Source of the DNA: Methylotenera sp.
Lineage (GTDB): Bacteria; Pseudomonadota; Gammaproteobacteria; Burkholderiales; Methylophilaceae
Reading direction: 5' to 3'
Length of the DNA: 18,268 bases
NCBI GenBank assembly: GCA_013816325.1
Contig: JACDEP010000020.1
Coordinates: 2,161-20,428, forward strand
How positions within the stretch are numbered: the first letter of the stretch is position 1; the number at the start of each line of letters is the position of its first letter. Below the pieces are notes generated by a model. The model saw only the letters and a program-made list of their open reading frames with translations. It had not been told where the DNA came from and ran no database searches. The translations under genes were made by a program, and so were the position numbers. Positions 13,616 through 18,268 of the stretch are shown piece after piece.

Positions 13616-13993
13616 TTACATCGTATGTGTGGGCCGTGCTGATTTAAGTGCAGCCCCTAATAAACCTTCAATTTTATTACGTGCTTCCAAGCCGCCGTCT
13701 TTTTCACTGAACTGAACGCCTATACCCTGCGGCCGATTTGCTTGAGGTGCAGGTGAGACCCAGGCGACATGGCCGACTACTTTTAATTTAAGCGGGTCAT
13801 CGATCAGGCTAAGTAACATAAAGACTTCTTCACCAATCTTGAAAGGTTTGTTGGTGGGAATAAATAAGCCACCGCCCTTTAAGAATGGCATGTAAGCAGC
13901 GTATAGCGCCGCTTTTTCTTTTATTGCCAGCGACAGCACTCCAGGTTTAGGAGCGCTAGAATTCTTGATGTCTTCTACTGCATTTTCAGCCAT
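13616..13993 (-). CDS. pilZ: Type IV pilus assembly protein PilZ
   Basis: PilZ is needed for type IV pilus biogenesis and is the founding member of the PilZ domain family. The 125 residues match the stand-alone PilZ protein closely: LSLAIKEKAALYAAYMPFLK, GGGLFIPTNKPFKIGEEVFM, LLSLIDDPLKLKVVGHVAWVSP, QGIGVQFSEKDGG and the very typical C-terminus ending in PTHTM. Like orthodox PilZ it lacks the RxxxR motif at the N-terminus, so it probably does not bind cyclic-di-GMP. It starts 11 bases after holB, the usual proteobacterial position. GAGA just before the ATG is a modest ribosome site. Confidence 0.96.
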   Translation of the reverse strand: MAENAVEDIKNSSAPKPGVLSLAIKEKAALYAAYMPFLKGGGLFIPTNKPFKIGEEVFMLLSLIDDPLKLKVVGHVAWVSPAPQANRPQGIGVQFSEKDGGLEARNKIEGLLGAALKSARPTHTM

Positions 13994-14004
13994 AATCTTC
14001 TCGA

Positions 14005-15039
14005 TTAATTAATTGTGCTGCTAATCTTAGTAATTTTCAGTGCCTGAAAAATCTTGGTGTACTCAAGCAACAAGCTCTCCATTTGCAATTCGTGATTCAA
14101 TGGATGATTAGCAAGTTTGCGCAATTCATCTGCTTTCTTCTGCAAATCAAATAAACGGTTTAAGTGTACCTTTTCGGCAAGTTCTTGAAAAGTCTTGCTA
14201 AGTCCTGTGTGATAGCGAATTTGCTTACTTAAGCGCATAGCTGCCACATCATAAAGCCATTTCTGTATAGCAATGATGCCAAACTCTGCTGAATTGGCAA
14301 CGAGTGCCAGCGCGCCAATATGGGGTTGTAGATTCTCTCCTAATGCTAATAAACGCCAAACCTCTTTTAGCTGGCTGAACTCATTTTGCTGTTCCATTAC
14401 CTTGATAGGCGAACCTTCGAGGTAATCCAGCTGTGCTTCAGCATTGTTTATTCCTTGGGTAGATAACCAGGCCATGGCATCTGATCCATTAGGTATCGGC
14501 ATGGCTATTTTATGACACCGGCTGAGGATAGTGGGCAGTAAACGCTGTATTTGGTGGGAAACCAGAATGAACACAACGCCTGGCGATGGCTCTTCAAGCA
14601 TTTTCAGCAATGCATTAGCAGAGGCCGTATTTAATGCTTCTGCTGGGTGAATCAATATAATACGGACACCATCGCTACGATGACTGGAAAGGCAGGTAAA
14701 ACTGGCTAGTTCGCGTATCTGGCTTACGGATATCTGCGTTTTCTTTTTTGTTTTCTTGGCTGTAACAGTCTCATCTTCAGAGTCAGCCTCCTGCGCTGGG
14801 CTTAATAAATTGAAGTCAGGATGGTTGCCTTCAATAAACCAGTTGCAGCTTGAGCATGCTTCACAGGCAAAAACCTCTTCGGTAGGATTGCTACATAGCA
14901 AAGCACGGCTTAGATTAAGGGCAAAATCATATTTTCCTATCCCAGCTTGACCATGTAATAAAAGCGCATGTGGTAAGCGCTGAGAATCCTGCTGCAGCTT
15001 TTTCCAAACCTCTAAATGCCATGGATATATTTTATTCAT
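14005..15039 (-). CDS. holB: DNA polymerase III delta' subunit HolB
   Basis: Delta' is the rigid arm of the clamp loader that places the beta sliding clamp on DNA. The 344-residue protein has an AAA+ fold with a Walker-A-like HGQAGIGKYD (K36), four zinc-binding cysteines C49, C59, C62 and C65 (CEACSSCNWF), the segment ISVSQIRELASF, NALLKMLEEPSPGVVFILVS, and the SRC motif in LLPTILSRCHKI. A lysine-rich, acidic insert (SEDETVTAKKTKKKT) between the zinc module and ISVSQIREL looks like a flexible loop. It begins 12 bases after tmk and is 11 bases before pilZ, in the standard tmk–holB–pilZ–tatD order. Confidence 0.96.
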   Translation of the reverse strand: MNKIYPWHLEVWKKLQQDSQRLPHALLLHGQAGIGKYDFALNLSRALLCSNPTEEVFACEACSSCNWFIEGNHPDFNLLSPAQEADSEDETVTAKKTKKKTQISVSQIRELASFTCLSSHRSDGVRIILIHPAEALNTASANALLKMLEEPSPGVVFILVSHQIQRLLPTILSRCHKIAMPIPNGSDAMAWLSTQGINNAEAQLDYLEGSPIKVMEQQNEFSQLKEVWRLLALGENLQPHIGALALVANSAEFGIIAIQKWLYDVAAMRLSKQIRYHTGLSKTFQELAEKVHLNRLFDLQKKADELRKLANHPLNHELQMESLLLEYTKIFQALKITKISSTIN

Positions 15040-15051
15040 ATCGTTTAGTAA

Positions 15052-15657
15052 TCATAATGTTGCAACAATATCTTGAACTAATTTAGTTACGTTTTCTAAA
15101 GGCTGGTTTGCATCAATAACACGGAATCTTGCAGGGTTTTCTTCAGCGCGGCGTAAATAAGCCTGACGGATTCGTGTGAAAAACTCTGCGGTTTCACGTT
15201 CGAATTTATCTGGCGCTCTCGCTAATGCCAATCTTTGCATACTCACTTCGACGGGCACATCGAATAATAGCGTTATATCAGGTTGCAATATTACCTGTAC
15301 CCAAGTTTCCAGTGTCTGTATTTTATTGATATCTACACCTTTTGCGCCACTCTGGTAAGCATACGTTGCATCAGTAAAACGGTCTGAAAGCACATAGGCA
15401 TTCCTTGCGAGCGCAGGCTCAATCACCGTTGCAATGTGTTCACGACGTGCGGCAAACATCAACAAAGTCTCGGTTTCAGCGTGCATGGTTTCATGCAACA
15501 GCAATTCACGCAAACGCTCCCCCAGCTTTGTTCCCCCTGGCTCCCTGGTAGATACCACTTCTATACCACGTGCTTCAAGCACTTGGATAATGGTAGGGAT
15601 GTGCGTGCTTTTGCCCGCGCCATCCATTCCTTCCAGCGTAATAAATCTACCAGTCAT
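15052..15657 (-). CDS. tmk: Thymidylate kinase
   Basis: Tmk phosphorylates dTMP to dTDP with ATP, an essential step to dTTP. The 201 residues match the family. Visible motifs are the P-loop ITLEGMDGAGKST, the substrate-binding STREPGGT, the DRF-type motif VLSDRFTDATYAYQ and the LID segment ARAPDKFERE. The ATG overlaps the mltG stop by one base (TAATG), implying translational coupling. It sits in the conserved mltG–tmk–holB cluster. Confidence 0.97.
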   Translation of the reverse strand: MTGRFITLEGMDGAGKSTHIPTIIQVLEARGIEVVSTREPGGTKLGERLRELLLHETMHAETETLLMFAARREHIATVIEPALARNAYVLSDRFTDATYAYQSGAKGVDINKIQTLETWVQVILQPDITLLFDVPVEVSMQRLALARAPDKFERETAEFFTRIRQAYLRRAEENPARFRVIDANQPLENVTKLVQDIVATL

Positions 15658-16658
15658 TATTTGTGGTTCCCCAGTTGGTATTTCGCGACAGCACGATTGT
15701 GTTCATCCAGGTTATTCGAAAAAGCATGACTGCCATCACCCTTGCCTACAAAATATAGAGCCTTGGTATCGGCTGGATGCAGCGCCGCTTCAATCGAAGC
15801 CAAGCCTGGCATGGCAATTGGCGTAGGCGGCAAACCAGTTCGAGTATAGGTATTGTAAGGTGTATCCGCTAGCAAGTCCTTTTTACGGATATTTCCGTCA
15901 TAGCGTAATCCTATGCCATAGATAACCGATGGATCCGTTTGCAAACGCATGCCTATACGTAAACGGTTGATGAAAACACCGGCAATCATTGGGCGTTCGC
16001 TGGCCTTACCGGTTTCCTTTTCGATGATAGAGGCCATAATCAAAGCCTGATAACTATCTTTATAAGGCAGGTTTGCATCCCGAGTGCTCCATGCTTTCGC
16101 TAACTTGACTTGCATTGCATCATAGCTACGTTTCAGCAATACAATATCTGTGGTGCCGCGGTCAAAATAATAGGTATCCGGGAAAAATAAACCCTCAGTA
16201 GAGCGATATCCATAGCCCATGAGGCTTAGTATTTCAGCTTCTGACAATGTGCCTACAGTGTATTTAATTGCATCATTCCTGGCTAACTTGTCCCGCATTT
16301 GCGCAAAGGTACGGCCTTCAATAAAAGTTACACTGCCCTGTGTAGTTTTGCCATGGTTAAGCGATAGCAAAAGATGGTAAGGATTGATGTTTTTATTGAG
16401 CGTGTAGCTACCTGGTTGTAAGTATTGTTCTTTTTGCAGAAGCTTTGCCAAAATAATAAAGCGCCACGGTTCATATAGCACCCCTTGTTGGACTAATTGA
16501 TTAGCTATGCTCCTAAGGCCGCTATTGGCTTGGATAATAATTTCCTGGCTATTCGGCTGTAATTCCAAAGGTGCTAATGCATAGTAAACCATGGCAATGC
16601 TTAAGGTGAGAACGCCTAATATACTTAGGGTTATCCATTTTTTGATCCGTTTAATCAT
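15657..16658 (-). CDS. mltG: Endolytic murein transglycosylase MltG (YceG)
   Basis: MltG is an inner-membrane enzyme that cuts nascent peptidoglycan strands and influences glycan chain length. The 333-residue protein has an N-terminal membrane anchor after a basic start (MIKRIKKW, then about 20 hydrophobic residues). A LysM-like part (LRSIANQLVQQGVL…QPGSYTL) follows, then the catalytic YceG domain with LIMASIIEKETG, in which E213 corresponds to the catalytic glutamate, and LQTDPSVIYGIG, YNTYTRTGLPPTPIAMPG and ALYFVGKGDGSHAFS. It overlaps pabC by eight bases upstream and tmk by one base downstream. Confidence 0.96.
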   Translation of the reverse strand: MIKRIKKWITLSILGVLTLSIAMVYYALAPLELQPNSQEIIIQANSGLRSIANQLVQQGVLYEPWRFIILAKLLQKEQYLQPGSYTLNKNINPYHLLLSLNHGKTTQGSVTFIEGRTFAQMRDKLARNDAIKYTVGTLSEAEILSLMGYGYRSTEGLFFPDTYYFDRGTTDIVLLKRSYDAMQVKLAKAWSTRDANLPYKDSYQALIMASIIEKETGKASERPMIAGVFINRLRIGMRLQTDPSVIYGIGLRYDGNIRKKDLLADTPYNTYTRTGLPPTPIAMPGLASIEAALHPADTKALYFVGKGDGSHAFSNNLDEHNRAVAKYQLGNHK

Positions 16659-17472
16659 GCGCCAATAGTTCTCTTATTTTTTTTGCTAGGTTCCCGGGAA
16701 GGAAAATATTCGTACCGATTTTACTGACTTGGAAAGCTCCATATAAACTGTTGCAAACAATCACCTCTTCAGCCTTTACTAATTGACTCAAGGATAATTG
16801 CGCTGGCTTGATTGTTTTATTGAGCGGTGCAGCATGGTTGATTATTTGCTGACGCGTAATGCCAGCAACTCCACATTCACTTAAATCCGGGGTGATCAGG
16901 ATATCGCCAAACTGGGCAAAGATGTTGCCCATAGTGCATTCAATGACATTATCTTTAGCATCTAACATGAGACCGTCGAATATGGCTTCATTATTCCATT
17001 CCATGCGTGCCAATACGTTTTCTAGCCTATTCAAATGCTTGATGCCGGCGAGTTTGGGTTGTGCATTCAAGCGCGTTTCACAGATAAGTAATTCAACGCC
17101 ATTGGTATAGTTGGTTTCAGGATATTGCGGTAAGTTAGACTTAATCACAGCACGCAAAGGCATGGTTACGGCAGGTGCTGCATAGCCGCGTTCTCCCTCT
17201 CCTCTTGTGATGATGATTTTGGCTACTGCAGTTTCAACTGGCTTAAATAGCTGTGCTAGGTCACTTATTAAGAGATCAGCGCTAGGGCAAACAATACTGA
17301 TCGCAGCACAATCTGCTACAAGTTTTTGATAATGTTGTGGCCAATGTTGCGGTTGGCCATTAATCATCTTCAATGTCCGGAAAACGCCATCTCCATAGGC
17401 GAAGCCGCGGTCAAATGGCGAAATGGCTTGATTGAAACTGCCATTAATGAGATATGAATGAGCTTGCGACAT
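16651..17472 (-). CDS. pabC: Aminodeoxychorismate lyase PabC
   Basis: PabC is a PLP enzyme of fold type IV that converts 4-amino-4-deoxychorismate to p-aminobenzoate and pyruvate for folate synthesis. The 273 residues include ISPFDRGFAYGDGVFRTL near the N-terminus, the PLP-binding lysine K145 in AGIKHLNRLENVLARMEW, and ECTMGNIFAQFGD followed by GVAGITRQQII. Branched-chain aminotransferases share the fold, but the length, the GIKHLNRLEN motif and the position before mltG and tmk support PabC. It is the first gene of the minus-strand run; the promoter must lie in the 95 bases before it, after the fabF terminator. The ribosome site is weak (GGCTC). Confidence 0.94.
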   Translation of the reverse strand: MSQAHSYLINGSFNQAISPFDRGFAYGDGVFRTLKMINGQPQHWPQHYQKLVADCAAISIVCPSADLLISDLAQLFKPVETAVAKIIITRGEGERGYAAPAVTMPLRAVIKSNLPQYPETNYTNGVELLICETRLNAQPKLAGIKHLNRLENVLARMEWNNEAIFDGLMLDAKDNVIECTMGNIFAQFGDILITPDLSECGVAGITRQQIINHAAPLNKTIKPAQLSLSQLVKAEEVIVCNSLYGAFQVSKIGTNIFLPGNLAKKIRELLAHD

Positions 17473-17567
17473 GAGCCATAATTAAACCATAGCGTTGATC
17501 AATTAACTAGTTCCAATCGTATATGTACACAAATCTTCTTAATAGATAGCAAGCTGTACAGCCAATA

Positions 17568-17601
17568 AAAAAGCCTGCGTAACTTAATTTGCAGGCTTTT
17601 T
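17568..17601 (-). terminator. Rho-independent terminator of fabF
   Basis: An 11-bp perfect stem, AAAAAGCCTGC (17568–17578) and GCAGGCTTTTT (17591–17601), with a 12-base loop. On the minus strand it ends in six T and begins 17 bases after the fabF stop codon, so it separates fabF from the pabC operon. The symmetric A/T flanks could let it act in both directions. Confidence 0.9.
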
Positions 17602-17618
17602 GCATTTACGGCAAATGG

Positions 17619-18268
17619 TTATACTTTTTTGAATACTAAGCTTCCGTTAGTGCCGCCGAAACCGAAATTATTTTTGAGTGCGTATTCAATCTTCATATCA
17701 CGTGCAGTATTCGCGCAGTAATCCAAATCACATTCTGGGTCTTGGTTGAAAATATTAATGGTTGGCGGTGATATTTGATTGTAAATGGAGAGCACGGTAA
17801 ACACTGACTCCAAACCACCAGCGCCGCCTAATAAATGGCCAGTCATTGATTTGGTCGAGTTGACTACTAACTTCTTAGCATGGTCGCCAAACGCTGCTTT
17901 AATGGCATTGGTTTCATTCGAATCACCAAGCGGGGTAGATGTTCCGTGGGCGTTAATAAATTGCACGGCATCTCGGCTAATCCCAGCGTTTTGCATGGCA
18001 TTGCGCATAGAGCGGCGTGGGCCGTCCATGTTGGGCGCGGTCATGTGATATGCGTCAGCACTCATGCCATAACCACTTAATTCAGCATAGATTTTTGCAC
18101 CGCGTTTTTTAGCATGCTCATATTCTTCCAGCACCATTACACCGGCGCCTTCGCCAATGACGAAGCCATCACGATCCTTATCCCATGGTCGGCTAGCAGT
18201 TACTGGGTCGTCATTACGGGTAGAAAGTGCACGTGCAGCAGCAAAACCGCCTACGCTTAAACGGGTAA
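17619..18268 (-). CDS. fabF: Beta-ketoacyl-ACP synthase II FabF (5' part outside window)
   Basis: FabF condenses malonyl-ACP with acyl-ACP in fatty acid elongation. The frame stays open to the window edge, so only about the C-terminal 216 of some 412 residues are visible; the ATG at 18137 is internal. The visible part begins in SVGGFAAARALSTRNDDP, continues through SRPWDKDRDGFVIGEGAGVM, and carries both catalytic histidines, in INAHGTSTPLGD and STKSMTGHLLGGAGG, ending with NNFGFGGTNGSLVF. The nucleophilic cysteine lies outside the window. FabF is preferred over FabB from the RPWDKDRDGFV segment and from the neighbouring pabC–mltG–tmk genes. A strong terminator follows the stop. Confidence 0.95.
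   Translation of the reverse strand, partial: TRLSVGGFAAARALSTRNDDPVTASRPWDKDRDGFVIGEGAGVMVLEEYEHAKKRGAKIYAELSGYGMSADAYHMTAPNMDGPRRSMRNAMQNAGISRDAVQFINAHGTSTPLGDSNETNAIKAAFGDHAKKLVVNSTKSMTGHLLGGAGGLESVFTVLSIYNQISPPTINIFNQDPECDLDYCANTARDMKIEYALKNNFGFGGTNGSLVFKKV

Noticed and set aside
15434..15826. Plus-strand open frame of 130 codons across tmk and mltG
   Set aside because: Antisense to two clear genes with conserved motifs; the translation is not protein-like.

Overview
The window looks like chromosomal DNA of a betaproteobacterium. The order fabF / pabC–mltG–tmk–holB–pilZ–tatD is a recognisable proteobacterial backbone arrangement. The moderate GC of the genes and the PilZ and MsrP sequences would fit a Methylophilaceae-like methylotroph (Methylotenera/Methylophilus type), but this lineage call is inference from family resemblance, not a database match.

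Layout. (1) 1–3451, plus strand: the 3' part of ligA (NAD-dependent DNA ligase, cut by the window edge), overlapped by a CysQ-type phosphatase gene, followed closely by an exported TPR-repeat protein. (2) 3464–5945, plus strand: a short tandem repeat, then msrP–msrQ (periplasmic methionine sulfoxide repair) and a separately spaced DoxX-family membrane protein. (3) 5904–8588: 2.7 kb of AT-rich, gene-poor sequence with two intrinsic terminators, several very small predicted membrane-protein ORFs on both strands, a KorA/TrfB-like small DNA-binding protein and a possibly decayed stretch. (4) 8589–9728: an orphan cytosolic histidine kinase. (5) 9729–10417: a second AT-rich gap with more tiny minus-strand membrane ORFs. 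(6) 10418–11512: a bacterial type IB topoisomerase, converging on an exported BamE-like small protein. (7) 12030–17472, minus strand: a compact run of overlapping or closely spaced genes, pabC–mltG–tmk–holB–pilZ–tatD–MBL hydrolase, spanning folate synthesis, peptidoglycan processing, dTTP synthesis, replication clamp loading, pilus biogenesis and nucleic-acid or phosphodiester hydrolysis. (8) 17568–18268: the 3' part of fabF with its own strong intrinsic terminator.

The backbone genes are ordinary. The part that standard annotation would leave blank is 5.9–8.6 kb and 9.7–10.4 kb. Several very short ORFs there encode hydrophobic segments; some have good ribosome binding sites and one has its own terminator. 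They flank a KorA-like protein and a soluble orphan sensor kinase. I see no CRISPR array, tRNA, rRNA or intact insertion sequence. No new multi-gene system can be demonstrated from sequence alone; the small-protein cluster is the best candidate for something undescribed.
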